Part shown: piece after piece, positions 8,301 to 17,373 of the stretch
Numbering within the stretch: position 1 is the first letter of the stretch
How the letters are laid out: every line of letters starts with the position of its first letter
Source: Guptibacillus hwajinpoensis
Lineage (GTDB): Bacteria > Bacillota > Bacilli > Bacillales > Guptibacillaceae
Direction: 5' to 3'
Assembly: GCF_020171785.1 (NCBI RefSeq)
Contig: NZ_JAIVAE010000004.1
Location: 62,001-126,000, forward strand
DNA length: 64,000 bases
The notes under the pieces: model-generated
Told to the model about the DNA's origin: nothing
Databases searched by the model: none
The model's input: only the letters and a program-made list of their open reading frames with translations
Made by a program: the position numbers and the translations under genes

Positions 8301-8690
8301 GTGAATGTTTTTCAATCGATCAAACCGCTTGAACAAGCATTAAATGCGTCAATGGTTCAACAGCGAACCATTACGTCAAATATATCAAATGTTGACACCC
8401 CTAATTACAAACGACAAACCGTTTCATTTCAAGATAATCTGCAGGAAGCTACGAGGAACCTGCAGAGCTACAAATCAAACCCCAAACATGTCCCATTTAG
8501 TAACGAAAAAAATTCATTAAATCCTGTTGTTAAGACGGATCAACGTACGGTAAATCAATCGAATGGAAACAACGTTGACATGGATGTTGAAATGGCAGAA
8601 CTCGCAAAAAACCAGCTTTGGTACAATGCGATGGTTGAAAAGACAAATAGCCAATTCCGTGATTTACAAACAGCAATTCGAGGGAGCTAA
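8301..8690 (+). CDS. flgB: Flagellar basal-body rod protein FlgB
   Basis: FlgB is a proximal rod subunit. The 129-residue reading from GTG at 8301 (VNVFQSIKPLEQALNASMVQQRTITSNISNVDTPNYKRQ) matches the family's usual length; a longer frame starting at 8199 would add about 34 residues with no homology pattern. AAGGAG lies at 8282-8287, a slightly long 13 bases upstream. The C-terminus carries the rod motif NNVDMDVEMAELAKNQLWYNAMVEKTN. First gene of the long plus-strand flagellar operon. Confidence 0.92.
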   Translation: MNVFQSIKPLEQALNASMVQQRTITSNISNVDTPNYKRQTVSFQDNLQEATRNLQSYKSNPKHVPFSNEKNSLNPVVKTDQRTVNQSNGNNVDMDVEMAELAKNQLWYNAMVEKTNSQFRDLQTAIRGS

Positions 8691-8695
8691 TGAAA

Positions 8696-9136
8696 ATGAA
8701 TTTATTTAATGGATTCAATGCGAGCGCTTCAGCGTTAACAGCAAACCGCCTCCGAATGGACGTCGTTTCCTCCAATATTGCGAATGCCGAAACAACGCGT
8801 TCAGAACTTGTGGATGGTGAATGGCAACCGTACAAGCGAAAAGTAGTAGAGCTAGAGGAAAACTCGTTTGAAAGCAAGCTTCAAGCTGCAATGGGGAATG
8901 AGTCGCCTTCTGGAGTAAAAGTATCGAACATACAAGAAGATAATGCGCCAAATAAGCTCGTTTATAATCCCGCTCATCCCGATGCGAATGAAGAGGGGTA
9001 CGTAGAGATGCCGAATGTCGATATGGTGAAGGAAATGGTTGATCTTATGTCAGCCTCACGTTCATATGAAGCAAACGTAACGGCGTTAAACGCCACAAAA
9101 AGTATGTATATGAAAGCGCTCGAGCTTGGGAAGTAG
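8696..9136 (+). CDS. flgC: Flagellar basal-body rod protein FlgC
   Basis: FlgC is a proximal rod subunit: NGFNASASALTANRLRMDVVSSNIANAETTRSE at the N-terminus and YVEMPNVDMVKEMVDLMSASRSYEANVTALNATKSMYMKALELGK at the C-terminus. Two ATGs are possible: 8690 overlaps the flgB stop with only 3 bases after AGGGAG (8681-8686), while 8696 has the usual 9-base spacing and is preferred. The product is 146 or 148 residues. Confidence 0.94.
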   Translation: MNLFNGFNASASALTANRLRMDVVSSNIANAETTRSELVDGEWQPYKRKVVELEENSFESKLQAAMGNESPSGVKVSNIQEDNAPNKLVYNPAHPDANEEGYVEMPNVDMVKEMVDLMSASRSYEANVTALNATKSMYMKALELGK

Positions 9137-9160
9137 AGATGTCGAGGATAGGAGGATTAT

Positions 9161-9451
9161 ATGAACACAATTAGTGCACTTCAGCAGCTTCCGGCTCAGG
9201 CAAAGTCTCAAGTTTCTTCAGGAGAGGCAACAGCTGATTTTGGTCAAATGCTACAGGATGCGATTAAACAAGTGAATGATAATCAGGTCTCATCAGAAGA
9301 CATGACAAATAAGCTCGTAACTGGAGAAGTTCAGGATGTTCATGGAGTCATGCTTGCAGCACAAAAAGCCTCACTTTCTCTTAATCTAACAGTAGAAGTG
9401 AGAAATAAGGTTATTGAATCATACCAGGAAATCATGCGCATGCAAATGTAG
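9161..9451 (+). CDS. fliE: Flagellar hook-basal body protein FliE
   Basis: FliE joins the MS ring to the rod and is the first exported subunit. The 96-residue product has the family end pattern VHGVMLAAQKASLSLNLTVEVRNKVIESYQEIMRMQM. AGGAGG is placed 7 bases before the ATG. Order flgB-flgC-fliE-fliF is the conserved Firmicute arrangement. Confidence 0.94.
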   Translation: MNTISALQQLPAQAKSQVSSGEATADFGQMLQDAIKQVNDNQVSSEDMTNKLVTGEVQDVHGVMLAAQKASLSLNLTVEVRNKVIESYQEIMRMQM

Positions 9452-9472
9452 CCAATCAGGGATGGATAAAAG

Positions 9473-11107
9473 ATGAACCAACAACTACTGAACTTTAAAA
9501 GTCGCTGGCAGGAAACGTGGGGAAGCTATTCCACAAAAACGAAATGGCTGATTGGAGGAACGTTTCTCGTCACTCTTCTTCTCCTTCTATTCCTTGTTTT
9601 TTGGATGTCTAAACCTAATTTAACACCGATTTATTCTAATTTAACGCCTACCGAAGCTGGTGAAATCAAAGGGGCAATCGAGCAGAAAGGGATTCCCGTG
9701 GAAGTTTCAACTGATGGAACAACGATCAGTGTGCCAAAGGATCAGGCGTCTGATTTAAAAGTAAGTCTAGCGGCTGAAGGTATTCCAAAAAGCGGTAACG
9801 TGAACTACAGCATCTTTAGTGAAAATATGGGAATGGGAATGACAGATCGCCAATTCGATGTTGTAGAACGAGATGCCATGCAAAATGAATTGAGTTATTT
9901 AATTGAGCAAATTGGCGGTATTCAGGAATCAAAAGTGATGATTACGCTACCAGCTGAAAGTGTTTGGCTTGATGAAACAGGTGAGACAGCTTCTGCTTCG
10001 ATCGTCCTGACGAGGGATCCTGGTGCTCAGCTTGACCAGGGTCAAATAACAGGCCTTTATCATCTTATAAGTAAAAGTGTTCCGAATCTCCCTGTTGAGA
10101 ACATTGTCATCATGGACCAGAACGGAACTGCTTTTGATTACGGAGAAAGTGGCGGTGTTGATACAACTTTATCCGCTTACCAGCAGCAAGAAGATATTCG
10201 TAACGGCATTGAAAAAGACATGCAGCAGGAACTCCAACAAATGCTTGGCATGATTCTCGGTCAAGATAAAGTGGTAGTCTCCGTCATGGCTAGCGTTGAT
10301 TTTACAAAAGAAAAACGCACGGAAGATCTTGTTGAACCTGTCGATGAAGAAACAGGTGAAGGCATTGATATTAGCGTTGAGAAAATCATGGAATCGTACT
10401 CTGGCGATCAAGCCGCTGCTCAGGATGGAACGGGCACAGATGAAGGCGAAATTCCAAACTATAACGCAGATGATCCAGATGCCCAGGGTGACGGTTCTTA
10501 TGAAAAAGTAGAAGACCGCATCAACCGTGAAGTGAACCGCATTCATAAAGAGATCGAAGAAAGTCCTTATCTCATTGATGATATTACGATAAACGTTGGT
10601 GTAGAGCCACCTGTGGCTGATGATATCACGACGTTAACTGCAGCTGATATAGAAGATATTCGCACGGTCCTTAAAAATGTTGTCCGTACGTCGTTAAGTG
10701 AAAGTGAAGTTCCACTTGATGATGCGGCTCTTGAAGAGCGGATCTCGGTATTTGCGAATGAATTTAAGGGACGGGCCGACTATGAAGAACCAACAGAAGG
10801 CATATTTTCAACGATGATGGATAGCGTTCCGGCCTGGGTACTTTATACCGTTGCAGGTGGAGTAGGGATTCTCGTTATAGGAGGAATTTTCCTATTATTC
10901 CGACGTCGTGGAGGGAAAGAGGAAGATGACTTTATGGAGTTTGAGGAGTCTTACAGCGCTCCCGAAGACCATTATTTACCGCGTGAAGAGCGTGAAGTCG
11001 ATCTGACGCCAGAGACACTTGTCGGAAAAGACGAGATTGAGAGTCTTGCAAAAAATGATCCAGAAGAATTTGTGAAACTATTAAGACTATGGATGAAAGA
11101 AGAATAG
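9473..11107 (+). CDS. fliF: Flagellar MS-ring protein FliF
   Basis: FliF builds the membrane ring on which rod, C-ring and export gate assemble. The 544-residue product has membrane helices at about 22-42 and 452-472, the ring-building domain repeats between them (YSNLTPTEAGEIKGAIEQKGIPVEVS), and an acidic C-terminal tail ending ESLAKNDPEEFVKLLRLWMKEE that binds FliG. It lies 21 bases after fliE and 10 before fliG. Confidence 0.95.
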   Translation: MNQQLLNFKSRWQETWGSYSTKTKWLIGGTFLVTLLLLLFLVFWMSKPNLTPIYSNLTPTEAGEIKGAIEQKGIPVEVSTDGTTISVPKDQASDLKVSLAAEGIPKSGNVNYSIFSENMGMGMTDRQFDVVERDAMQNELSYLIEQIGGIQESKVMITLPAESVWLDETGETASASIVLTRDPGAQLDQGQITGLYHLISKSVPNLPVENIVIMDQNGTAFDYGESGGVDTTLSAYQQQEDIRNGIEKDMQQELQQMLGMILGQDKVVVSVMASVDFTKEKRTEDLVEPVDEETGEGIDISVEKIMESYSGDQAAAQDGTGTDEGEIPNYNADDPDAQGDGSYEKVEDRINREVNRIHKEIEESPYLIDDITINVGVEPPVADDITTLTAADIEDIRTVLKNVVRTSLSESEVPLDDAALEERISVFANEFKGRADYEEPTEGIFSTMMDSVPAWVLYTVAGGVGILVIGGIFLLFRRRGGKEEDDFMEFEESYSAPEDHYLPREEREVDLTPETLVGKDEIESLAKNDPEEFVKLLRLWMKEE

Positions 11108-11117
11108 GAGGGGTTGG

Positions 11118-12131
11118 ATGGTGAGCACGACAGAAGAATTAACGGGAACTCAGAAAGCGGCAATCCTTCTTACTTCTTTAGGACCAGACTTATCCGTACA
11201 AACCTTTAAACATTTATCGGAAAAAGAAATTGATCAGCTGGCGCTTGGGATCTCAGAACTTCGAAAAGTAGAACCTGATGAGCGTGAAGCCGTTGTAGAC
11301 GAGTTTATTCAAATGGTTAAAGCAAAAGACTACATCGCGGTCGGTGGCATTGAATATGCACGTCATGTTCTTGAACAGGCTCTTGGGCCGAAGAAGGCAG
11401 AAGAGATTTTGACGCGCTTAAAAGCGAACCTAAAAGTAAAACCTTTTGCGTTTGCACGAAAAGCGGATCCCGATCAAATATTAAATATTTTACAGCAGGA
11501 GCATCCGCAGACGATTGCGCTTGTTCTTTCCTATTTGGATGCAAAGCAATCGTCTCAAATTCTTTCCTCGCTCCCGCAAGAAAGTCAGGCGGATGTTGCA
11601 CGCCGCATCGCACTAATGGATAGCACATCACCAGAAGTCATTAGTCAGCTTGAGACAATTATTGAAGGAAAGCTTAACGCAACAGGCTCTCAAGACTATA
11701 CATTCACAGGTGGAGTGGAAGCGATTGTTCAGGTATTGAGCAGCGTTGATCGAAGCACAGAACGAACGATTTTAAGTTCACTTGAAAAAGATGATCCAAC
11801 TCTAGCAGAAGAAATTAAGAAGCGGATGTTTGTGTTCGAAGATATCGTGACGCTTGATGATCGCTCCATTCGCCTTGTGATTAGCGAAGTGAAGGATGAA
11901 GATCTCTCCATTGCGCTGAAAGTCGCAAGTGATGATGTGAAGGATACGATTTTCAGAAATATGTCCAATCGACGGGTCGATACGGTAAAAGAAGAAATCG
12001 AATTAATGGGGCCGCTTCGACTTCGTGAAGTGGAAGAAGCCCAGACGCGCATCGTTTCCGTCATCCGCTACCTTGAAGAAACAGGTGATGTGATGATTGC
12101 GCGCGGTGGAGGAGATGATTTGATTGTCTAA
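11118..12131 (+). CDS. fliG: Flagellar motor switch protein FliG
   Basis: FliG is the rotor protein that touches MotA. The 337-residue product shows the three usual parts: N-terminal FliF-binding domain (TGTQKAAILLTSLGPDLS), a middle EHPQ-type motif (ILQQEHPQTIALVLSYLDAKQSSQILSSLP) and the charged torque helix near the C-terminus (DDRSIRLVISEVKDEDLSIALK). AGGAGGGG precedes ATG 11118; a GTG directly follows. Confidence 0.95.
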   Translation: MVSTTEELTGTQKAAILLTSLGPDLSVQTFKHLSEKEIDQLALGISELRKVEPDEREAVVDEFIQMVKAKDYIAVGGIEYARHVLEQALGPKKAEEILTRLKANLKVKPFAFARKADPDQILNILQQEHPQTIALVLSYLDAKQSSQILSSLPQESQADVARRIALMDSTSPEVISQLETIIEGKLNATGSQDYTFTGGVEAIVQVLSSVDRSTERTILSSLEKDDPTLAEEIKKRMFVFEDIVTLDDRSIRLVISEVKDEDLSIALKVASDDVKDTIFRNMSNRRVDTVKEEIELMGPLRLREVEEAQTRIVSVIRYLEETGDVMIARGGGDDLIV

Positions 12132-12927
12132 TGTCATCCGAAAAACCTCTGGCGAAAAGCGAGCCGTTCCAAAGGTGCTTGAACAGAGAACAGTTAAAGA
12201 ACCAAAACGTAGCCGTATTCTTCCAACGAGGACAATGACGATTGAAGAGAAGAAATCTCAACTTCTTGAAATGATGATTCGTCTTGAAGATCTCTATCAT
12301 ACAATTCGAACGAAGCTTGGAGAAGAAGAAGCGAATGTGCATCATCATTTAGAGAAAAAACAGCAGGAAAAAGAACTCGAGTGGCAGGAAATGACGAAAA
12401 AAACTGTGCGAGAAGCGGAAGAAAGCGGGTATGCGGCAGGATATGAAGCAGGCATGCAGCAAATTCATTTCGAGTTCGATCAGCAAAAGAAAGAGATGGA
12501 ACAAATGGTGAAGGCCGCTTATGACAAGAAAGAAGAGCTCATTCAAAGCGCTGAGCCGTTTCTTCTCTCACTAAGCACGGCCATTGCAAAGAAAATTATT
12601 TTAAAAGAATTGGAACAACATCCTGAAGTGCTGCTTGGCATTGTTCAGGATACGCTGAAAAAAGTGCAGGATCGTGGTGAAGTCGTTTTTCAAGTGTCGA
12701 CAGAAGACTACCAACACGTCTTGCCGATGGTGGACGAGCTAGAAAAACAGCTAGATGTAAACGCAAGTCTTAAACTCGTTCCGATGAATGATTTGGATGT
12801 CGGCTCTGGACTTATTCATACGCCAAGTGGATCGTATGATATTTCGATTCATAGCCAGCTTTCTGAAATGAAAAAGCAGCTACTAGCAATGTTTGAGGAG
12901 CGTACGATCGATGAGCTTGAACGTTGA
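12124..12927 (+). CDS. fliH: Flagellar assembly protein FliH (export ATPase regulator)
   Basis: FliH binds FliI and controls its ATPase during export. The 267-residue protein has a long charged coiled-coil N-terminal half and the FliH/HrpE C-terminal domain (FLLSLSTAIAKKIILKELEQHPEVLLGIVQDTLKKVQDRGEVVFQVSTEDY). The start is TTG at 12124, overlapping the fliG stop by 8 bases, with GGAGGAG 9 bases upstream; the nearby ATG at 12131 is out of frame. A GxxxG-like run (GYAAGYEAG) is visible near residue 100, as in other FliH proteins. Confidence 0.9.
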   Translation: MSNVIRKTSGEKRAVPKVLEQRTVKEPKRSRILPTRTMTIEEKKSQLLEMMIRLEDLYHTIRTKLGEEEANVHHHLEKKQQEKELEWQEMTKKTVREAEESGYAAGYEAGMQQIHFEFDQQKKEMEQMVKAAYDKKEELIQSAEPFLLSLSTAIAKKIILKELEQHPEVLLGIVQDTLKKVQDRGEVVFQVSTEDYQHVLPMVDELEKQLDVNASLKLVPMNDLDVGSGLIHTPSGSYDISIHSQLSEMKKQLLAMFEERTIDELER

Positions 12928-14230
12928 ACCTTATCTGTCACAAATTCAGGCAATCGAAACCGTTCAGAAATATGGAAAAGTAACACAGGTCATTGGACTG
13001 ACAATTGAATCGCTTGGACCAGAAGTGAAGATCGGTGAGCTTTGCTACTTGTACCCAGCACCATTAAAGGAGCCAATCGAGGCGGAAGTAGTTGGCTTTC
13101 GTGAAAATCGTGTTCTCCTTATGCCGATGCATGATTTATCGGAGATTGGTCCTGGGTGCCTTGTTGTGGCAACAGGACAGCCGCTTGAAGTGAAGGTCGG
13201 TTATTCGCTACTAGGTACGATTCTTGATGGACGCGGTAGGCCGCTTGATCAAACAGATCTGCCAGGCGGATTAAAGGCCGTTTCCACAAATCGAAAGCCG
13301 CCTAATCCGATGACGAGACCGCGAATTACGACGCCTTTTCAACTTGGCGTTCGCGCCATTGATGGTCTGCTAACAGTTGGGCAAGGGCAGCGGATCGGTA
13401 TTTTTGCCGGAAGTGGTGTTGGAAAAAGTACGTTAATGGGCATGGCTGCACGAAACTCAGAAGCCGATGTGAACGTGATTGCGCTTATAGGTGAGCGTGG
13501 GCGTGAAGTAAGAGATTTTATTGAACGCGATCTTGGTGAAGAGGGCTTAAAGAAATCCGTTGTTGTTGTAGCAACATCGGATCAGCCGCCGCTACAGCGG
13601 ATTAAGGGTGCATTAACGGCAACGTCAATTGCAGAATTTTTCCGGGATCAAGGAAAAAACGTCATGCTGATGATGGACTCGGTGACCCGATTTGCGATGG
13701 CACAGCGAGAAGTAGGACTTGCGATTGGCGAACCGCCTACGAGTAAAGGCTACACGCCAAGCGTCTTTGCTCTGTTGCCAAAACTATTAGAGCGATCAGG
13801 GACGGCAGAGGCGGGATCGATTACCGCTTTCTACACGGTTCTCGTTGATGGTGATGATATGAATGAGCCAATTGCCGATGCGGTACGAGGTATTTTGGAT
13901 GGGCATATCGTTCTGGATCGAAAACTCGCGCAAAAAGGGCAGTATCCAGCTATTAACGTTCCGCAAAGCGTCAGTCGCGTGATGAAAGAAATCGTAACGC
14001 CCACACATATGAAATCAGCAGAAGAGTTTAAGCGGCTCCTTTCTGTCTATGTGTCATCGGAAGATTTAATTAACATAGGCGCCTATAAAGCTGGTACAAA
14101 CAGCAACATCGATAAAGCAATCTCGATTCATCCAGAGATTGAAAAGTATATAAAGCAGGGCATTGATGATCAAGCTTCATTTGAAGAAAGTAAGGAATGG
14201 CTACTATCTCGATTTGGAAAGGATGACTAA
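12911..14230 (+). CDS. fliI: Flagellum-specific export ATPase FliI
   Basis: FliI is the AAA-type ATPase of the export apparatus, related to F1 beta. The 439-residue product has Walker A GSGVGKST (about residues 168-175), an LMMDSVTRFAMAQREVGLAIGEPPTSKGYTPSVF block and a Walker B LMMDS. The ATG at 12911 (GAGGAG 10 bases upstream) gives the normal length and overlaps the end of fliH; the in-frame TTG at 12893 is less likely. Confidence 0.95.
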   Translation: MSLNVEPYLSQIQAIETVQKYGKVTQVIGLTIESLGPEVKIGELCYLYPAPLKEPIEAEVVGFRENRVLLMPMHDLSEIGPGCLVVATGQPLEVKVGYSLLGTILDGRGRPLDQTDLPGGLKAVSTNRKPPNPMTRPRITTPFQLGVRAIDGLLTVGQGQRIGIFAGSGVGKSTLMGMAARNSEADVNVIALIGERGREVRDFIERDLGEEGLKKSVVVVATSDQPPLQRIKGALTATSIAEFFRDQGKNVMLMMDSVTRFAMAQREVGLAIGEPPTSKGYTPSVFALLPKLLERSGTAEAGSITAFYTVLVDGDDMNEPIADAVRGILDGHIVLDRKLAQKGQYPAINVPQSVSRVMKEIVTPTHMKSAEEFKRLLSVYVSSEDLINIGAYKAGTNSNIDKAISIHPEIEKYIKQGIDDQASFEESKEWLLSRFGKDD

Positions 14231-14232
14231 CC

Positions 14233-14685
14233 ATCGCAGCTTTTCAATTCCCATTTCAACGAATTTTGGATGTGAAAGAAAACGAGAAGTCTCAGGCTCA
14301 GCTCGAGATGGCGGAGTCGCTCAAAGTACAGGTTGATCTCGAGTACGAAACGCACCAACTTGAAGAAAATATTTATGCGATGCGTGAGAGACTTGAACAG
14401 CGACAGTTAGAGGGTCTTCCGATTCTCGAGCTTTTAAAAGTAGAAGAGCATATTGCGTATCTCGAAAAGCAGCTTGAGCGAAAACAACAACAACTGAATC
14501 AGGTCGAACACAAGGTAAGCGAGCAACAGGATACGCTTGCTTCAAAAGTAAGAGAAGAAAAAACGTGGCAATCGATTAAAGAAACGCGAAAAGAAGAGTT
14601 TTATCATGATCAGAAAATGATTGAACAAAACGAACTGGACGATTTAAACACAGTGCGAGCGTATATGCTGACAAGAAACGGCTAA
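14233..14685 (+). CDS. fliJ: Flagellar export protein FliJ, apparent non-canonical ATC start
   Basis: FliJ is a small coiled-coil protein that fits into the FliI ring. The body (DVKENEKSQAQLEMAESLKVQVDLEYE...) is a FliJ-type helical hairpin of roughly 150 residues. The family N-terminus reads like M-x-F-x-F-x-x-Q-x-(I/L)-L; here the in-frame codons upstream of the first standard start give AAFQFPFQRILDVKENEK, so the conserved part begins before TTG 14266. No ATG, GTG or TTG lies between that and the in-frame stop at 14224. ATC at 14233 has AAAGGA (14218-14223) 9 bases upstream. If TTG 14266 were used, about 11 conserved residues would be lost and no ribosome site is seen. Confidence 0.78.
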   Translation: MAAFQFPFQRILDVKENEKSQAQLEMAESLKVQVDLEYETHQLEENIYAMRERLEQRQLEGLPILELLKVEEHIAYLEKQLERKQQQLNQVEHKVSEQQDTLASKVREEKTWQSIKETRKEEFYHDQKMIEQNELDDLNTVRAYMLTRNG

Positions 14686-14699
14686 GAGGAGTGAGAGAG

Positions 14700-15545
14700 A
14701 TGCGAAAGCGACAGAAAAGTTCATGGAAAGAACGGATCATTCACGGTTTTCTTTTGCCGCTTGCCTTTATGGCGACCGTACTGCTCGTCGTTCTGCCGTT
14801 TCTTGGCTATGATCTGTTCGCAGTGGCAACTTCACTCACAAAAAAGCCCATCGCCTATGTTGAGAACAATTTAACGGCTGAAGCTACTGATCAAAATGAA
14901 GAAGAGCTGCTTAAAAAAGAAATCGATGAGAAGGATACCGAAATATCTGGATTAAAAAAGCAGTTGGACGAAAAAGAAATTGAACTAGGGAAGAAGCAGT
15001 CTGAGCTTGAATCGCTATCGGAAGAAATGAAAAGCGAATTAGCTGACAAAGAGGAGCGCGAGAAGAAGCTTCAGCAATTAGCAAATACGTATGAAGGCAT
15101 GTCAGCTTCAAAGTCAGCTTCCATTATGGAAAACCTCACGTTAAATGAAGCTGCTCTCTTACTCGATGCGATGGGAAGTGCAGAGCAAGCGGCTGTGCTC
15201 GGTAAAATGAATGCAGCTGTTGCGGCGGATCTTACTATCGCTTTAAGAGATCTTGAAAAAGCAGACGATCCCGAGATTGCGGCAATGCAAGAAAGAATGA
15301 CGCTTCTCATGAATGCGATTGACCGTGAAGACAGTTCGCTCTCTACATCAGATGTTGCAAAAGACTTATCCGAAATGCCTGAAGAAGAAGCGGCCGGTAT
15401 CCTTTCGAAGATGGCTCAGACTGAAGAAGAGATAGAAGTAGGACTCTCCATTCTTAAAGAACTAGGAGATGACAAGCGGAAGGCTTTACTCGCAGAAATG
15501 GAAGAATCGGTTTCATCTAGTTACGTCGCTAATCTAACGAACTGA
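14700..15545 (+). CDS. ylxF: YlxF-type flagellar operon protein (MotE-like, MgtE-N domain)
   Basis: A 281-residue protein with one N-terminal membrane helix (about 20-42), a long coiled coil (about 65-125) and a C-terminal region with MgtE intracellular-domain-like helical repeats (LDAMGSAEQAAVLGKMNAAVAADLT; LSEMPEEEAAGILSKMA). It takes the place of B. subtilis ylxF between fliJ and fliK. Related MotE proteins act as chaperones or partners of stator MotC in other bacteria; a similar role here is inference. GAGGAG is 8 bases before ATG 14700; the GTG at 14691 is part of that site. Confidence 0.82.
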   Translation: MRKRQKSSWKERIIHGFLLPLAFMATVLLVVLPFLGYDLFAVATSLTKKPIAYVENNLTAEATDQNEEELLKKEIDEKDTEISGLKKQLDEKEIELGKKQSELESLSEEMKSELADKEEREKKLQQLANTYEGMSASKSASIMENLTLNEAALLLDAMGSAEQAAVLGKMNAAVAADLTIALRDLEKADDPEIAAMQERMTLLMNAIDREDSSLSTSDVAKDLSEMPEEEAAGILSKMAQTEEEIEVGLSILKELGDDKRKALLAEMEESVSSSYVANLTN

Positions 15546-15559
15546 GAGGAGGTGAAAAA

Positions 15560-16945
15560 GTGAACGCCATCCAGTCACTTGGAAAAAACGTGATCGTGCA
15601 GCCTAAGCCAACAGCCAATTCAACTAACTTTTCAACTTTGTTAAATGCTTTAGGAGTAAAGGTGGATGAGCAAGAAGCGAGTAGAGAACAAGGAACTGCA
15701 GGCGAGAGTGAATTGGAGCAAGGTGATGGAAAAATTCCATACAGTGAAGTTGAAATACCGCTCAGTCTTCTGATGGTAAATAATGCAGTACATTCGTTAG
15801 ACATTCAAGGTAGCCAAGCGTCCAGTTCGCCTAAGATTCAGGAATCTCGTGAACACGCTGAGACCATACAGGTGAAAAGTGGACGTCAGCAAGGATTCAT
15901 CTTAACGGGTTTTACGAAGCAGGAGTTAGAGACCATGGAGCAGGTTGGAAAGCAAACACCTCTTGAGTCTGTCGCATCTAAGTTTCCTCTAAGTAATGAA
16001 ACAAGTGCGCAGTTACAAGAAAAAGCCTTTTTTCATAAGGGAGTAGAAATCGTCCCTGGAGTTTCGAAGCAAGAATGGTTGAAGATGCAGCAAGTTGCAA
16101 CAAACGTTCTCGATGATCCGTTAGGGGAGAAGGAACTCGAAGCAATGAAGCTAGTTGAAGCTGCGAAGGTCCAAGAGTCAGGCGAGCCACTCGAGATGAT
16201 CAAGCCAATGACAGCTGAACAACCTTCCACACAAAAAGCTCTTGATCTAAAAGTCGACCAAATCCCTCAGCTAGAAGAGCAAGAAGCTATAGTCGAGGGC
16301 GAGCAAAGACCTGTCTTGGAAGAAGGGGAAAAAGCAAGGTACCAAGTTGATCAAACGGAAACTAAACAACTAGAGAATTTGGAGCAACCGTCTGCTGAAC
16401 CATCACTGATCGATGATGTTCAAACGGATGAAAAGCCAGATGGCTTCCCGCTAGTAAAACAAAGTAATGAAGCAGCCGTTAAAGAAGCACCTGTGCAAGC
16501 TCGTTACTTGAACACGGAACTAAGTGAAATGATCACGGAACGCATGCAACTTTCCAAAAATGGTGATGAAACGAACATCAGAATTAAGCTTTCTCCAGAA
16601 AATTTAGGACAGCTTGATATTCGATTAACAACATCGGATGGAAAAGTGACCGCGCATATCGTGACCGCGACTGCAGGCGCAAAAGAATTGATCGAATCAC
16701 AGCTTCATCAGCTTCGTCATACGCTCGTCCAGCAGGGCATTCAGCTTGATAAAGTCGAAGTAGTTCAGCAGTCGCAGGGATCCCAACAATCTTTCATGCA
16801 GGATGGACGGGGAGAACAGGGCCAGCAGTTTCAGCAAGGAAAGCAACGCCAGGGAAGAAAAGGCGAATATGAATTAGAAGACAATCCGCTCGTAACAAAC
16901 GAAAGAGACGAAAGCACGTCCGGTGGAATTAATTACGCCATTTAG
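15560..16945 (+). CDS. fliK: Flagellar hook-length control protein FliK
   Basis: FliK measures the hook and switches export specificity. The 461-residue product has a long, poorly conserved, Glu/Gln-rich N-terminal part and a C-terminal FliK domain (ETNIRIKLSPENLGQLDIRLTTSDGKVTAHIVTATAGAKELIESQLHQLRHTLVQQGIQL) followed by a Gln-rich tail. GTG start at 15560 follows GAGGAGGTG at ideal spacing. The gene sits in its conserved place before flgD. Confidence 0.9.
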   Translation: MNAIQSLGKNVIVQPKPTANSTNFSTLLNALGVKVDEQEASREQGTAGESELEQGDGKIPYSEVEIPLSLLMVNNAVHSLDIQGSQASSSPKIQESREHAETIQVKSGRQQGFILTGFTKQELETMEQVGKQTPLESVASKFPLSNETSAQLQEKAFFHKGVEIVPGVSKQEWLKMQQVATNVLDDPLGEKELEAMKLVEAAKVQESGEPLEMIKPMTAEQPSTQKALDLKVDQIPQLEEQEAIVEGEQRPVLEEGEKARYQVDQTETKQLENLEQPSAEPSLIDDVQTDEKPDGFPLVKQSNEAAVKEAPVQARYLNTELSEMITERMQLSKNGDETNIRIKLSPENLGQLDIRLTTSDGKVTAHIVTATAGAKELIESQLHQLRHTLVQQGIQLDKVEVVQQSQGSQQSFMQDGRGEQGQQFQQGKQRQGRKGEYELEDNPLVTNERDESTSGGINYAI

Positions 16946-16955
16946 GAGGGATAAC

Positions 16956-17372
16956 ATGAATACAAGCTCCGTCACAGCCACACAAGCTGTTCAAACGCAA
17001 AAGACCGAGCTGCCAGGTCAGCTTGGAAAGGATGATTTTTTAAAAATTCTCGTAGCCCAGCTTTCCAATCAAGATCCGATGCAGCCGATGCAGGACGCTG
17101 AATTTATTGGACAGATGGCGCAATTTAGTTCACTCGAGCAAATGACAAACATGAATACGTCGATGAACAAATTTGTTGATCGTCAGTTACAAAGCTCTAT
17201 GACGGATTATGCGGATTTGATTGGAAAAAGCGTTCAGTGGCAAGAGAATAACGAGGTTAGCTCTGGAAAAGTTCAGGCCGTTTTATACAAAGAAGGCACT
17301 GTACTCGCAGAACTTGATAACGGTAAACAAGTAGACGTTTCCCTTTTAGAGCGCATCGAAACGAGGGAATAG
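16956..17372 (+). CDS. flgD: Hook assembly scaffold FlgD
   Basis: FlgD caps the growing hook. This short form (138 residues) retains the conserved N-terminal block LGKDDFLKILVAQLSNQDPMQPMQDAEFIGQMAQFSSLEQMTNMN and a brief C-terminal beta part, as in B. subtilis. ATG 16956 follows TAGGAGGG; the in-frame start at 16923 overlaps fliK and is rejected. Confidence 0.93.
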   Translation: MNTSSVTATQAVQTQKTELPGQLGKDDFLKILVAQLSNQDPMQPMQDAEFIGQMAQFSSLEQMTNMNTSMNKFVDRQLQSSMTDYADLIGKSVQWQENNEVSSGKVQAVLYKEGTVLAELDNGKQVDVSLLERIETRE

Positions 17373-17373
17373 C

